Below, piece by piece: positions 1 through 9,258 of a stretch of 64,000 bases of DNA. Origin of the DNA: an uncultured Opitutia bacterium (GTDB lineage: Bacteria > Verrucomicrobiota > Verrucomicrobiia > Opitutales > Opitutaceae); assembly GCA_903902745.1 (NCBI GenBank), contig CAIUWA010000017.1:1-64000 (forward strand). The letters run 5' to 3'. Each line of letters opens with the position of its first letter. Within the stretch, counting starts at the first letter, position 1. A program made the translations under genes and the position numbers. Below the pieces are notes generated by a model, which worked only from the letters and a program-made list of their open reading frames with translations, had not been told where the DNA came from and searched no databases.

Positions 1-50
1 GGCGAACCGTCCCGGTGAGCCGCGGCTCGGCAGGGACGCCTCGCCCTACC
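1..50. repeat. B-family palindromic repeat, cut by window edge
   Basis: Reads GGCGAACCGT near the edge and ends CTCGCCCTACC. The same unit recurs at 2607-2661, 18985-19105, 31658-31750 and, inverted, at 57738-57792. Its outer arms (GGTAGGGCG and CGCCCTACC) are complementary. It abuts the start of the first gene. Confidence 0.8.
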
Positions 51-61
51 ACAAAAACCGT

Positions 62-2584
62 TTGGCTGTGCTGGTGTTCACATTACTAGCCTTCAGCGCG
101 GCCACCTCGCGTGCCACCGCCGCGTCGGCCGCCATTTCCCCGGCCGACCTCCAGTTTTTCGAAACCAAGATCCGCCCGGTGCTGGTGGACCGTTGCTACA
201 AGTGCCACAGCCGCGATGCCGACAGCGTCAAGGGTGGCCTCATGCTGGACACCCAGGAGAGCTTTCTCCACGGCGGCAATGGCGGTGCCGTCATCGTGCC
301 CGGCAAGCCTGACGACAGCGTCCTGATTCAGGCCATCCGCTACACGGACACCGAGCTCCAGATGCCGCCGAAGGGCGACAAGCTCACGGACCAGCAGGTG
401 GCCGACTTCACCGAGTGGGTGCGGCGCGGCGCGCCCGATCCGCGTTCCCTCGCGGCCAAGGGCAGCGCGCCCTCCTACGGCGGCGTCGGTCGCGACCACT
501 GGTCTTTCCTGCCGGTGAAAAAATCTCCCGTCCCCGCCGTGAAGAACGCCGCCTGGTGCCAGACACCGGTCGATAATTTCATCCTCGAGAAACTCGAGGC
601 CGGCGACATGACCCCCAACCCGCCGGCGGACAAGCGCACGCTCATCCGGCGCGCCACCTTCGACTTGATCGGCATCCCGCCGACCGAGCAGGAAATCCAG
701 GCCTTCCTCGCCGACAGTTCGCCCGGCGCCTTCGCCACGGTCGTCGACCGCCTGCTCGCCTCGCCGCACTACGGCGAGCGCTGGGGGCGCTACTGGCTCG
801 ATGTCGCACGTTACGCCGACACCATGGGCGATCCGCCCAAGAAGGGGGCCATGCGCGCCGATCCCCGTTACACCAATGCCTGGACCTACCGCGATTACGT
901 CATCAACGCCTTCAACCAGGACAAGCCGTTCAACCAGTTCATCCTCGAGCAGCTGGCCGCGGACCGCCTGATCGAGGAGGCCGCCAAGAAATCCAAGACC
1001 CCCGTCGCGAAGATGGAAGGCAGCTCGCGCGCCGCACTGGGCTTTCTCACGCTGGGCAACCGCTTCGAGGGCCGCATCGAGGATATCGTCAACGACCGGA
1101 TCGATGTCACGTCGAAGGCCTTTCTCGGCCTGACGGTTTCCTGCGCCCGCTGCCACGACCACAAGTTCGATCCCATCCCGCAGAAGGACTATTACTCGCT
1201 CTACGGCATCTTCGCCAATTCCTACGAAAGCGCGATGGCGTGGGACCAGCCCTTCGTCCGTCCCGTGCCCAAGACGCCCGAGCTCGCGGACTACCTCGCC
1301 AAGGCCGAGGAGCTGAAAAAGAAGGAAGCCGCGGTTGAACAGGACTTTGTGGTGTTTCGCCAGAGCCGTACCGCCGATGCGGAAAAGCGCAAGGAGCTCC
1401 TGCGTCGCGAGCAGGAGGTCTCGCGTGAAATCGGCGACCTCGAGGCCACCCACCCCGGCGCCCCCGCCCGCGCCAATGCCATTTTCGATTCCCAGCTGCC
1501 CCATGACTTTCCGCTGCTAATCCGCGGCGAGGCCACGAACAAGGGCGACAACGTGCCGCGTCGTTTCCTCGAGATCCTTTCACCCGACCCGAAGAAGCGC
1601 CCCGAGTATCGCAGTGGCAGCGGCCGCCTCGAGCTGGCGCAGGCCATCGCGAGCCCGACCAATCCGATGACGGCGCGCGTCCTCGTGAACCGGCTCTGGC
1701 AGCAGCATTTTGGCACGGGCTTCGTCCTGACACCCGACGACCTCGGGAACATGTCCTCGCCGCCCACCCATCCCGAGCTGCTCGACTACCTTGCCTCGCG
1801 CTTCATGGAGGACGGCTGGTCGGTCAAAAAGATCCAGCGCCTTATCCTGCTGAGCAGTGTCTACCAGGAAAGCGCCGGGGACAACACGCGCTACGCGGAC
1901 GCCGACCCGGACAACAAGCTCCACTGGCGCTACAACCTGCGCCGGCTCGATTTCGAGCAGGTGCACGATTCGCTCCTCGCCCTCGCTGGCACGCTCGATC
2001 CCACCATGGGCGGCCGTCCGGTCCGCATCGAGAGCGCGGACTTCGCCACGCGCCGCGCCGTCTACGCCTACATCGATCGCGCGAATCCTGCCGAGATCCT
2101 GACGCAGTTCGACTTTCCCAACCCGAGCGTGCCCTCGGGTCGGCGCTACGAGACCATCGTGCCGCAGCAGTCGTTGTTCATGATGAACGGCACGCTCGTC
2201 ATCGAGACCGCCCGCAAGCTCACCCAGCGGCCCGAGTTCCTGGAGTTCGCCACCGATGAGGAACGCGTCACCTCGCTCTACCTCGCGGTCTTCCAGCGCC
2301 CGCCCAGCCAGCAGGAAATCGCGCTCAGCCTGCGCTACGTGCAAAGCACGCCGGGGGACAATTCCTTCGCGGCAGCCAACGAGCAGCGCATGGCCACCGC
2401 CAGCTCCCGCGCCGCCAAGCAGCAGGTGCAGCAGGCGCAGCGCGCCGCCCAGAATCTCCGCGGCAAGAACGTGTTTCAGGCCGAGCCCGGCGCCGCCGCC
2501 TTCACCAGCCGCGCCCCGCTCGACGCCTGGACCAAGCTCGCCCACGCCCTCTTCCAGACCAACGAGGCGATGTTCTACGACTGA
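62..2584 (+). CDS. PSCyt1/DUF1549/DUF1553 cytochrome-type secreted protein
   Basis: An 840-residue protein with a hydrophobic N-terminal export segment. A planctomycete-type cytochrome c domain follows, with a heme motif C45-x-x-C48-H49 (CYKCH). Next come a DUF1549 region and a C-terminal DUF1553 region with a second CARCH motif at about 361-365. Such proteins are abundant in Planctomycetes and Verrucomicrobia and are usually paired with a DUF1501 gene; their reaction is not firmly known. No DUF1501 gene is visible here. The start is uncertain: TTG at 62 or GTG at 68, directly after a repeat, and the frame stays open to the window edge. Confidence 0.88.
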   Translation: MAVLVFTLLAFSAATSRATAASAAISPADLQFFETKIRPVLVDRCYKCHSRDADSVKGGLMLDTQESFLHGGNGGAVIVPGKPDDSVLIQAIRYTDTELQMPPKGDKLTDQQVADFTEWVRRGAPDPRSLAAKGSAPSYGGVGRDHWSFLPVKKSPVPAVKNAAWCQTPVDNFILEKLEAGDMTPNPPADKRTLIRRATFDLIGIPPTEQEIQAFLADSSPGAFATVVDRLLASPHYGERWGRYWLDVARYADTMGDPPKKGAMRADPRYTNAWTYRDYVINAFNQDKPFNQFILEQLAADRLIEEAAKKSKTPVAKMEGSSRAALGFLTLGNRFEGRIEDIVNDRIDVTSKAFLGLTVSCARCHDHKFDPIPQKDYYSLYGIFANSYESAMAWDQPFVRPVPKTPELADYLAKAEELKKKEAAVEQDFVVFRQSRTADAEKRKELLRREQEVSREIGDLEATHPGAPARANAIFDSQLPHDFPLLIRGEATNKGDNVPRRFLEILSPDPKKRPEYRSGSGRLELAQAIASPTNPMTARVLVNRLWQQHFGTGFVLTPDDLGNMSSPPTHPELLDYLASRFMEDGWSVKKIQRLILLSSVYQESAGDNTRYADADPDNKLHWRYNLRRLDFEQVHDSLLALAGTLDPTMGGRPVRIESADFATRRAVYAYIDRANPAEILTQFDFPNPSVPSGRRYETIVPQQSLFMMNGTLVIETARKLTQRPEFLEFATDEERVTSLYLAVFQRPPSQQEIALSLRYVQSTPGDNSFAAANEQRMATASSRAAKQQVQQAQRAAQNLRGKNVFQAEPGAAAFTSRAPLDAWTKLAHALFQTNEAMFYD

Positions 2585-2606
2585 GGCGGCGCCCTTTTGA
2601 TTATTA

Positions 2607-2661
2607 GGTAGGGCGAACCCTCTGGGTGAGCCGCGGCTCGGCAGGGACGCCTCGCCCTACC
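2607..2661. repeat. B-family palindromic repeat
   Basis: Starts GGTAGGGCGAACC and ends CTCGCCCTACC, with an internal GAGCCGCGGCTC palindrome. It lies between two convergent genes, where it could form a hairpin in either transcript. Confidence 0.85.
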
Positions 2662-2679
2662 CCATACTGTAGCTGCGTT

Positions 2680-3966
2680 TTATTTCCTCCCCGCCAAAAT
2701 CTCACCCGCCTTCGTCTCGTCGAACGCGCCGTCCCATTTTGAGATCACCAGCGTCGCCACGGTGTTGCCCATTAGGTTGGTGAAGGTGCGGATCTCCGAC
2801 ATAAAGCGGTCGACCCCAAAGATGATCGCGAGCCCGGCAGGCGGAATCTTGCCCGTCGTCTCCAGCGTGGCCGCCAGCACGATGAAGCCGCTGCCGGTGA
2901 TGCCCGCCGCGCCCTTCGACGTGAGCAGCATCACCGCCAGCAACCCGAGCTGCTGCACCAGCGTCAGCGGTGTGTCTGTCGCCTGCGCCACGAAGAGCGC
3001 CGCGCACGTGAGGTAGATGCAGGTGCCATCAAGATTGAACGAATAGCCCGCCGGCACCACCACGCCGACGACCGGCCGCGCGCAGCCGATCCGTTCCATC
3101 TTCGCCATCAGGCCCGGCAGCGCGGATTCAGACGATGACGTCCCGACCGCGATAAAGATTTCCTCCCGGATATATTTCATCACCCGCCACAGGTTGAACC
3201 CCGCCGCCCGCGCAATTGTGCCCAGCACGAGGAAGACAAACAGGAAGCAGGTGAGGTACACCGTCGCCAGCACCTGGCCGAGCGACACCAGCGCATGCAC
3301 GCCGAATTTTCCGATGGTATAGGCCATCGCGCCAAAGGCTCCCACCGGTGCGAAACGCGTGACGATCGCGACAATGCCGAAAATCATCCGCGACACCTGG
3401 TCCACCAAGTTAATCACCGGCCGGCCATGGTCGCCGATCCGCGCGAGCGCGCAGCCGGTCAGGATCGCCAGCAGCAGGACTTGGAGGATGTCACCGTCGG
3501 CGAAGGCCCCGACAAATGTCTTCGGGATGATGTTGAGCAGGAATGTGACCGTCGACTGTTCATGCCCCGCGGAGATGTAATTGGCCACGGACTTGGTATC
3601 GAGCGACGCCGGATTGGCGTGCATGCCCGCGCCCGGTTTGAAAACATTGGCCACGATGAGCCCGATGAAGAGGGCCAGGGTCGTTACCAGCTCGAAATAA
3701 ATCAGCGCCTTCGCCCCGACGCGGCCCATGCGCTTCAGATCGCCCATGCCCGCGATGCCCGCCACGACGGTGGTGAAGATGATCGGGGCGATCAGCATCT
3801 TGATCAGCTTGATGTAGCTGTCGCCGAGCGGCTGCACCGCGATGCCCCAGTCGGGTTTTACATAGCCGACCACGGCGCCGAGCACGATGGCCGCGATTAC
3901 CTGCAGGTAGAGCGTGTCGCGTTTCTTCGGCGCGGCCGGGGGTACGGCGTCGGTCGGGGGTATCAT
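2680..3966 (-). CDS. dctA: C4-dicarboxylate/proton symporter, DctA type
   Basis: A 428-residue inner-membrane carrier of the dicarboxylate/amino acid:cation symporter (DAACS) family, of typical length. Diagnostic motifs are the serine-rich re-entrant loop TSSSESALP near residue 275, GYSFNLDGT, SKGAAGITGSGF and GVDRFMSEIRTFTNLMGN. The last motif matches DctA better than the glutamate carriers, so succinate, fumarate or malate uptake is likely; substrate choice is inferred. It is transcribed alone, and no Shine-Dalgarno sequence is visible. Confidence 0.93.
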   Translation of the reverse strand: MIPPTDAVPPAAPKKRDTLYLQVIAAIVLGAVVGYVKPDWGIAVQPLGDSYIKLIKMLIAPIIFTTVVAGIAGMGDLKRMGRVGAKALIYFELVTTLALFIGLIVANVFKPGAGMHANPASLDTKSVANYISAGHEQSTVTFLLNIIPKTFVGAFADGDILQVLLLAILTGCALARIGDHGRPVINLVDQVSRMIFGIVAIVTRFAPVGAFGAMAYTIGKFGVHALVSLGQVLATVYLTCFLFVFLVLGTIARAAGFNLWRVMKYIREEIFIAVGTSSSESALPGLMAKMERIGCARPVVGVVVPAGYSFNLDGTCIYLTCAALFVAQATDTPLTLVQQLGLLAVMLLTSKGAAGITGSGFIVLAATLETTGKIPPAGLAIIFGVDRFMSEIRTFTNLMGNTVATLVISKWDGAFDETKAGEILAGRK

Positions 3967-4104
3967 CGCGCCGGAAGTTGAACAGCCCCGGAGGCCGCGT
4001 CAAAGTGTTTGGCTCTCCGCCACGAACCAATCCGCGAAGGGCCTTAAAGGCAGGGCGAACCGTCCCCGGTGAGCCGTGCGACTCTGCTAACTGGGTTTAT
4101 TTCG

Positions 4105-4461
4105 CTATCTGCCTGGTCTGGTAGTGCGATCGATCCGGACCGGTTCCTCCGGCGGCGGCTTCGGCGCCAGCTTCGCCGCGAGCAGGGCGATGAGCACGGC
4201 GCCCACCACGATGCCGCGCGACCATTTCCTTCTCTCCGCCGGGTCGGGCATCCAGTCGGTCTCCTTCCGCGCCAGCGCCCCAATCACCATGAAAGGCAGC
4301 AGCAGCCAGACATACCACGGCGCGCCCAGTCGGTGCAGCACGTGGCGAAACCCGCCGGCCACCGAGAGGCCGAACAATCCAAAGGCAAACAAAGTCGAGA
4401 ACGTGAGACTATGCCCGCGGATCGCCCGCCAAAACCATGCGGTGCCGGAGATGGGATTCAC
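4105..4461 (-). CDS. Small membrane protein of unknown function
   Basis: 118 residues with hydrophobic stretches around residues 20-37, 47-63 and 84-97, and a proline/basic tail. No family was recognised. It is preferred over the opposing reading because its hydrophobic pattern is coherent and it begins with ATG. It is divergent from the NERD protein, with 75 bases between them. Confidence 0.55.
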   Translation of the reverse strand: MNPISGTAWFWRAIRGHSLTFSTLFAFGLFGLSVAGGFRHVLHRLGAPWYVWLLLPFMVIGALARKETDWMPDPAERRKWSRGIVVGAVLIALLAAKLAPKPPPEEPVRIDRTTRPGR

Positions 4462-4536
4462 GTTTTCATTCTCGGGACGGGCGATGGCCGCGTCAAAGCG
4501 TTTGCCAGTGTCCTCCCATCTGCCGCAGCCTGCGGG

Positions 4537-5427
4537 ATGCTTTCAACCTGGATTGCCGCCGCGATTTACATCGGGAGCTTTTTTGCCTTCATGTTCGGCA
4601 TCCTGTTTTGGCGAAGAAGCCAACGAAAGGATCGCCGGCCTTTCGCGGAGAATTTCAAGCTCCTGCGTGGCCCGGGCGAGACCCAGCGGCGGGAAGTGGC
4701 CCGGCTCGATGAAACCATCGGTGAGCGGATGCTGGTCGCCCTTGGCCTCCCGGTCGTGATCGCAGGGATCCTGATCTGGATCACCACTCACCTGTCCGGT
4801 GTATGGCAGATCGTCGGTCTGGCGGTGACCCTGCTCGCCTTGCTTGGGGCGCTCTATCTCGTCACCCGCCTGTTGGTCGGGATGATGGAGAGCTCCGGCA
4901 ACCGCTACCTCGGCTACTTCGGCGAGCGCATCGTCGCCGAGGCCCTCGAACCCCTGAAGGCCCAGGGTTTCCGCGTCTTCCACGACGTGCCGTGCGGCGA
5001 TGGCCGGGCCTCCTTCAACATCGACCATGTCGCGGTCGGGCCGAATGGCGTGTTTGCGATCGAGACCAAGACCCGCCGCAAGGGTCGCGCCCGCGGCGGT
5101 TTCGCGGAGCACGAGATCATCTATGACGGCCAAGTGCTCGCCTATCCGTGGGGCGAGGACCGACACGGACTCGAGCAGGCGCAGCGCCAGGCCCGATGGC
5201 TCGCCGACTGGCTCACGCAACTCCTCGGACAGCGCCCGACGGTGAATCCTATCCTCACTTTCCCCGGCTGGATGATTATCCGCCGCGGCGCCGGTCCGGT
5301 GAATGTGCTGAATCCGAAGGAAATTCTTCCTGCCCTCCTTCCCCGCGGCACGCCCGTGCTCACTGGCGAGCAAATCGATCTCATCTCCCGCCAGCTCGAC
5401 GCGCGCTGCCGCGATGTGGAATACTGA
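4537..5427 (+). CDS. NERD-domain membrane protein
   Basis: 296 residues from ATG 4537. Two or three N-terminal transmembrane segments (about 3-20, 66-85 and 89-108) come before a cytoplasmic NERD (nuclease-related) domain. That domain has the signature YFGERIVAEAL, then FNIDHVAVGPNGVFAIETKTRR, where D, E and K resemble a restriction-type nuclease core. The frame is open upstream to 4069, but that part is arginine-rich and overlaps the opposite gene, so the internal ATG is chosen. NERD proteins are proposed to act on DNA; the role here is unknown. Confidence 0.82.
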   Translation: MLSTWIAAAIYIGSFFAFMFGILFWRRSQRKDRRPFAENFKLLRGPGETQRREVARLDETIGERMLVALGLPVVIAGILIWITTHLSGVWQIVGLAVTLLALLGALYLVTRLLVGMMESSGNRYLGYFGERIVAEALEPLKAQGFRVFHDVPCGDGRASFNIDHVAVGPNGVFAIETKTRRKGRARGGFAEHEIIYDGQVLAYPWGEDRHGLEQAQRQARWLADWLTQLLGQRPTVNPILTFPGWMIIRRGAGPVNVLNPKEILPALLPRGTPVLTGEQIDLISRQLDARCRDVEY

Positions 5428-5472
5428 GCACCCCATCACCCTTTGCCCCCCAATCCGTCAGGCCCTAACCCC

Positions 5473-6243
5473 ATGAATACCCTCAGACCCCTGCCCCTTG
5501 TTGTTTTCCTCGCCGCCCTGGCCCTCGGCCGCGCGGCCTTCGCCGCCCAAGCCGCGCCCGCCACCCAAAACATCGCTCCCGTGCCGGCGTTGGATGACAT
5601 CACTGGCTTCGAACCGATCTTCGATGGCAAGACCCTCGCCGGCTGGGACGGCGATCCCGTCTACTGGCGGGTCGAGAACGGCTGCATCGTCGGCGAAATC
5701 ACCGCGGCCACGATCATCAAGCAGAACACCTTTCTCATCTGGCGCGCCGGCGTCACCAAGGATTTCGAGCTGAAGGTCGAGTACCGTATCAGCGCGCAGG
5801 GCAACAGCGGCATCAACTACCGCAGCACCGAGGTGGCCGACCAGAAGTGGGTGATGCGCGGCTATCAGGCCGACATCGATGGCCCCGAGAAGAACAAGCC
5901 GCCGCTGCGCCACACCGGCCAGAACTACGAGGAGCGCGGCCGCACGTTTCTCGGACTCCGGGGACAGATTACGCGCCTCGAGGAAGGCAAGAAGCCGGCA
6001 ATCATCGGTTCGCTCGGCGGCATCGAGGATACCAAGGCTTTCATCAACAATGACGGCTGGAACGAACTTCATATCATCGCCCGCGGCAACATCCTGATGC
6101 ACATTCTGAACGGCCATCTGGTCAGCGTGGTCATCGACGATGATGCCAAGAACCGCCGCATGGACGGCGAGCTCGGCGTCCAGGTGCACGTCGGCCCGCC
6201 CATGAAGATCGAGTACCGGAACTTCCTGCTGAAGAAACTTTAA
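5473..6243 (+). CDS. Secreted DUF1080 (3-keto-disaccharide hydrolase) protein
   Basis: 256 residues from ATG 5473. A cleavable signal peptide (LPLVVFLAALALGRAAFAAQ) precedes a single DUF1080 jelly-roll domain, recognisable by FEPIFDGKTLAGWDG, YRISAQGNSGINYRS and WNELHIIARGNILMHILNG. Members bind or cleave sugars, and some hydrolyse 3-keto-disaccharides; the exact substrate cannot be read. An in-frame extension to 5443 lacks the signal-peptide start and is rejected. Confidence 0.9.
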   Translation: MNTLRPLPLVVFLAALALGRAAFAAQAAPATQNIAPVPALDDITGFEPIFDGKTLAGWDGDPVYWRVENGCIVGEITAATIIKQNTFLIWRAGVTKDFELKVEYRISAQGNSGINYRSTEVADQKWVMRGYQADIDGPEKNKPPLRHTGQNYEERGRTFLGLRGQITRLEEGKKPAIIGSLGGIEDTKAFINNDGWNELHIIARGNILMHILNGHLVSVVIDDDAKNRRMDGELGVQVHVGPPMKIEYRNFLLKKL

Positions 6244-6259
6244 TCCGGCCTCCCTGTTC

Positions 6260-6313
6260 GCTCCGCGTTCTCTGCGTTAATCTTCCGGATTTAAACGCAG
6301 AGGGCACGGAGGA
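6260..6313. repeat. A-like inverted repeat between convergent genes
   Basis: CTCCGCGTTCTCTGCGTT is matched in inverse by AACGCAGAGGGCACGGAGG. It resembles the CGCAGAGGCGC family seen eight times elsewhere. Its position between two gene ends suits a bidirectional terminator; that is inference. Confidence 0.7.
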
Positions 6314-6321
6314 CTCGGAGT

Positions 6322-6867
6322 TCACTGGGCGAGTATTGCTGTCACCGCCGCAATCGCCGCCGCCTCGCGCTGCGCCCAACCGCCGCGGATTTCCACAAAG
6401 GGCAGCCCGCGTTTTTCCAGCGCATCCCGCCACAGTCGCCGGCATTTCTCCCGGCCGGCTTCGTCGGGGAAACTTCGCTGCGGATCCGGCTCAAACGGGA
6501 TGTCAGTGTCACACAGCAGATACAGCGCGCAGCCGCGCGTCCGCTCCTCCGCTTCCGACCGCACCCACGCCGGACAGGCGCCGGGGAACAGCAAGTCGTC
6601 CCAGAGCACGCAGGTAAGCAGGTCCGTGTCCTGGAATACCACGCGACGCGCCCGACCCACCGCGTGATCTTCATTCGCCATTTGCCCGAGCGCGATGGTC
6701 CCGAGGTCTTCGGCCGTGATCTTTCCGCCGCGCAGGTCCCAGAATTCCCGCACGAATTCCGGCGCCCACGGCTCGCCGAAATGCTCCGCCAGTTTTTGTG
6801 CGAGCACGGTCTTGCCCGTCGACTCGGTGCCAAAAATAACGACGCGCTTCATGCCGGTTTCAGCCAT
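6322..6867 (-). CDS. nadR: NadR-like ribosylnicotinamide kinase
   Basis: 181 residues with an AAA_28/NadR-type P-loop, GTESTGKT at residues 13-20, followed by the expected aspartates (FQDTDLLTC, LLCDTDIPFEPD). It lacks the helix-turn-helix and nucleotidyltransferase parts of full NadR, so it probably only phosphorylates nicotinamide riboside to NMN. It lies 15 bases downstream of pnuC, the matching riboside transporter, and this supports NAD salvage. The start could be Met1 or Met6. Confidence 0.85.
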   Translation of the reverse strand: MAETGMKRVVIFGTESTGKTVLAQKLAEHFGEPWAPEFVREFWDLRGGKITAEDLGTIALGQMANEDHAVGRARRVVFQDTDLLTCVLWDDLLFPGACPAWVRSEAEERTRGCALYLLCDTDIPFEPDPQRSFPDEAGREKCRRLWRDALEKRGLPFVEIRGGWAQREAAAIAAVTAILAQ

Positions 6868-6882
6868 TGGTCTCGGTCTTGG

Positions 6883-7473
6883 TCATCCCCGCCGCCACTG
6901 CTGCCAGCCCACCACCGCCAGCACGAGGTAGATCAGGTAGAGAAACGCCGTGTAGGCATGGTCCGCATTCCAGTAGGCCGGGATGGCCACCGCGTTGGCC
7001 AGGATCCACAGCGGCCAGTTCTCGATGTTCTTCCGCACCTGCAGCACCTGCGCCGCCACCATGAACCAGGCCGTGAATGCATCCCGCCACGGCATGACTG
7101 CGCCCGTCCACCGCTCCGGCCCGAGCGCCCAGATCACCGTGGCGAGCGCAGCGGCCGCCACCGTGATGATCCGTGCCCGCCATCCCAGCACCGTCACCGG
7201 CAGCTCGGGCGCCGTGCCGCGGGCGCGCCCCCAGTGCCTCCAGCCCCAGGCCAGCGCGACAAAATAGAAACCCTGCAGCGTCGCGTCGGCCGGGAACTTC
7301 ATCTGCAGGAACAGCACGCCCTGCAGCGTCACGCCTGCGAGCCCCACCGGAAACGCCCAGAGGCTGCGCCGGATCATCAGCCACACCCCCGCAACGTTCA
7401 GCGCGAGGTTGAGCTGGTCCAGCGCCGGCGCCGTCGTCAGGCCCGTCCAGATGTTCCGCAGGATTTCATGCAC
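6883..7473 (-). CDS. pnuC: Nicotinamide riboside transporter PnuC
   Basis: 196 residues from GTG 7473. It has about seven transmembrane helices and PnuC signatures: LNLALNVAGVWLMIRRSLWAFP, FYFVALAWGWRHWGR, and the tryptophan-rich NIENWPLWILANAVAIPAYW. An in-frame extension to ATG 7560 adds 29 hydrophilic residues and reaches a repeat, so the GTG is preferred. It is followed at once by the riboside kinase. PnuT (thiamine) is an alternative, made less likely by the NadR-type kinase. Confidence 0.85.
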   Translation of the reverse strand: MHEILRNIWTGLTTAPALDQLNLALNVAGVWLMIRRSLWAFPVGLAGVTLQGVLFLQMKFPADATLQGFYFVALAWGWRHWGRARGTAPELPVTVLGWRARIITVAAAALATVIWALGPERWTGAVMPWRDAFTAWFMVAAQVLQVRKNIENWPLWILANAVAIPAYWNADHAYTAFLYLIYLVLAVVGWQQWRRG

Positions 7474-7542
7474 GCCCGTTCTTGGCGCTATTTCGCCCCC
7501 GCCACAAACGTTTCCAGCGCCCCGCGCGTTAATTGGCCAAGT

Positions 7543-7622
7543 TCTCACCCCGATTCCCAATCACCAATTCCAAATTCCCAACTACTCAGCACCAATTATC
7601 AACTCCCAATTCCCAACTACCC
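7543..7622. repeat. E-family repeat (CCCAATTCCCAACTA type)
   Basis: A quasi-periodic run of AATTCCCAACTAC-like units on one strand. Related units, inverted around the ruvB start, occur at 22018-22126. The run lies upstream of pnuC and downstream of hslO. Confidence 0.65.
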
Positions 7623-7658
7623 ACGCGGCTTCGCCCCACCCTTGGCGTCGGTCTCTCC

Positions 7659-8465
7659 TCACCCCGCATTTTGCGCCACAAACGTCTCCATCGTCTCGCG
7701 TGTAATGATATACCGCGCCCCGCAGCGCGGGCAGCGGATCTCGATCTTCGGGTCGCCGCCGAACAGCGCGTCCGGATCCTGGCGCATCGGCGACGCGAGC
7801 ACCTCCAGCATGCGCCCTTCATTGCAGCCGCAATGCCAGCGGTAGATCCGGCGCTCCAGCAGCGACAGCGTCTCGGTCGTGTCCAGCGTGCGCACCTGCT
7901 CCGCCGTGAGCGAACGCAGCCAGTTGAGGTCGCAATCGGGATGCTCCGCCACCAGCGCAAAGTCCTCCTCGCCCAGCTGGAAGTACCGCGCCATCCGCTG
8001 CTCGCTCTGCGCATAGAACTTCTCGGCCGCCGCCAGCGGGTCGGCCCCGGTGAAGCCCACCGTGCTGCGCCGCTTCGGCTGGTTGCCGCTCACGACGTCG
8101 GCGTAAAACAGGTTTTCCGGCAGCTCCTTCACGTTTTCATCGAACACCCGGCCGGTGATCGCACCGGTTTCATTGTCGCCGGTGAGAAAGAGGTTCACCA
8201 GCGGCGCCTGGAAATTGATCGTCCATGCCGTGAGTTCCTTCCACGGCCGGGACGCGCAGTGCAAGGTGAACGCCGCGAGCGCGCGCTTGAACATCGCGTC
8301 GTGCTCCGGCACCAGCTTCAGCCCCTGGTCGGCCAGGTGCAGGTAGCGATCCACGTAAAGGTCGCTGAACTCGGCGCGCGCGAACAGCACGTTGCGGTTG
8401 CGCACAAAATAAGTGCGCACCTCCAGGCCGGAGTCAGCAGTATTGGGCAGGGACGATGTCGGCAT
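7659..8465 (-). CDS. hslO: Redox-regulated chaperone Hsp33
   Basis: 268 residues, matching Hsp33. The redox-switch zinc site is complete: C212-x-C214 (HCGCNEG) and C245-x-x-C248 (CPRCG). The N-terminal domain shows ALAAFTLHCASRP and FLTGDNETGAITGR. Known Hsp33 is a cytosolic holdase activated by oxidation plus unfolding. It sits next to msrA, giving a small oxidative-repair neighbourhood. Confidence 0.94.
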   Translation of the reverse strand: MPTSSLPNTADSGLEVRTYFVRNRNVLFARAEFSDLYVDRYLHLADQGLKLVPEHDAMFKRALAAFTLHCASRPWKELTAWTINFQAPLVNLFLTGDNETGAITGRVFDENVKELPENLFYADVVSGNQPKRRSTVGFTGADPLAAAEKFYAQSEQRMARYFQLGEEDFALVAEHPDCDLNWLRSLTAEQVRTLDTTETLSLLERRIYRWHCGCNEGRMLEVLASPMRQDPDALFGGDPKIEIRCPRCGARYIITRETMETFVAQNAG

Positions 8466-8583
8466 GCATAAATGTTATGCCCCTTTGGTGCCTTGTCCAA
8501 TTTCCCGCAATACTTTGGTTGGCACGGCCAGTTTCCGAAATCGAACTGGGTGCACGCAATGAGAGCCCCTACATCCGCAGGCC

Positions 8584-9114
8584 TCAGCCCGCGAGCGCGT
8601 GCTTCAGCTTCTTCACCTTTGGCGCGATCACGTACGAGCAGTAGCCTTCGTTCGGGTGCTTCGCGAAGTAGTCCTGGTGGTAGTCCTCGCCGGACCAGAA
8701 CTTCACCAGCGGGACGATCTCGGTCGTGAGCTTGTCGCGGAAGATCTTGGCGGCGGCGGCACGTGATTTCTCGGCGGCGGCTTTCTGGGCGTCGTTCGCG
8801 TAGAGGATGATCGAGCGGTACTGCGGGCCCATGTCGTTGCCCTGGCCGCCGACTTGCGTGGGGTTGTGCACCTTCCAGAAATATTCCAGCAGCGTGTCGA
8901 ACGACACCTGCGCCGGGTCGTAGTCGATCTTGATGACCTCGGCATGGCTGGTGGTGTGGGCGCAGATCTGCTCGTAGGTCGGATTCGGTTCCTTGCCGCC
9001 GGCGTAGCCGGACGTGACGTGCTTCACGCCGGGCAGCAGCTTGTACGCGGCCTCGGTGCACCAGAAGCAACCGCCACCAAGGACGAGAGATTCAATTTTG
9101 GATTCAGCAGTCAT
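8584..9114 (-). CDS. msrA: Peptide methionine sulfoxide reductase MsrA
   Basis: 176 residues with the catalytic motif GGGCFWC (nucleophile C16), then GYAGG, HAEVIKIDYDP and YRSIILY, all typical of MsrA. It reduces the S-epimer of methionine sulfoxide. No signal peptide is seen, so it is cytosolic. A possible resolving Cys lies in GYCSYV near the C-terminus. The 118 bases before hslO hold no gene. Confidence 0.95.
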   Translation of the reverse strand: MTAESKIESLVLGGGCFWCTEAAYKLLPGVKHVTSGYAGGKEPNPTYEQICAHTTSHAEVIKIDYDPAQVSFDTLLEYFWKVHNPTQVGGQGNDMGPQYRSIILYANDAQKAAAEKSRAAAAKIFRDKLTTEIVPLVKFWSGEDYHQDYFAKHPNEGYCSYVIAPKVKKLKHALAG

Positions 9115-9132
9115 GGGATGGTATACGGATCA

Positions 9133-9218
9133 GTTTCGCGCAGAGACGCAGGGACGCAAAGATAAGAGCATGATTTCTCGGCTTTATTCCTCTGCGCCTC
9201 AGTGCCTCTGCGCGAAAC
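9133..9218. repeat. A-family palindromic repeat (copy A1)
   Basis: Begins GTTTCGCGCAGAG and ends CTCTGCGCGAAAC, exact inverted arms. The interior is about 60 bases of weaker complementarity. The downstream S4 gene starts 41 bases later. Confidence 0.9.
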
Positions 9219-9258
9219 AAAGCTTCCTCATCCGCACGAACCTCTTATTTTCCATGTC

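Noticed and set aside
13-61. Extension of the first gene beyond the window edge
   Set aside because: The frame is open, but the sequence is a B repeat that is intergenic at all other copies and a signal peptide begins at 62.
7543-7622. CRISPR-like array
   Set aside because: Short quasi-repeats without constant spacers or equal repeat length; no cas genes in the window.
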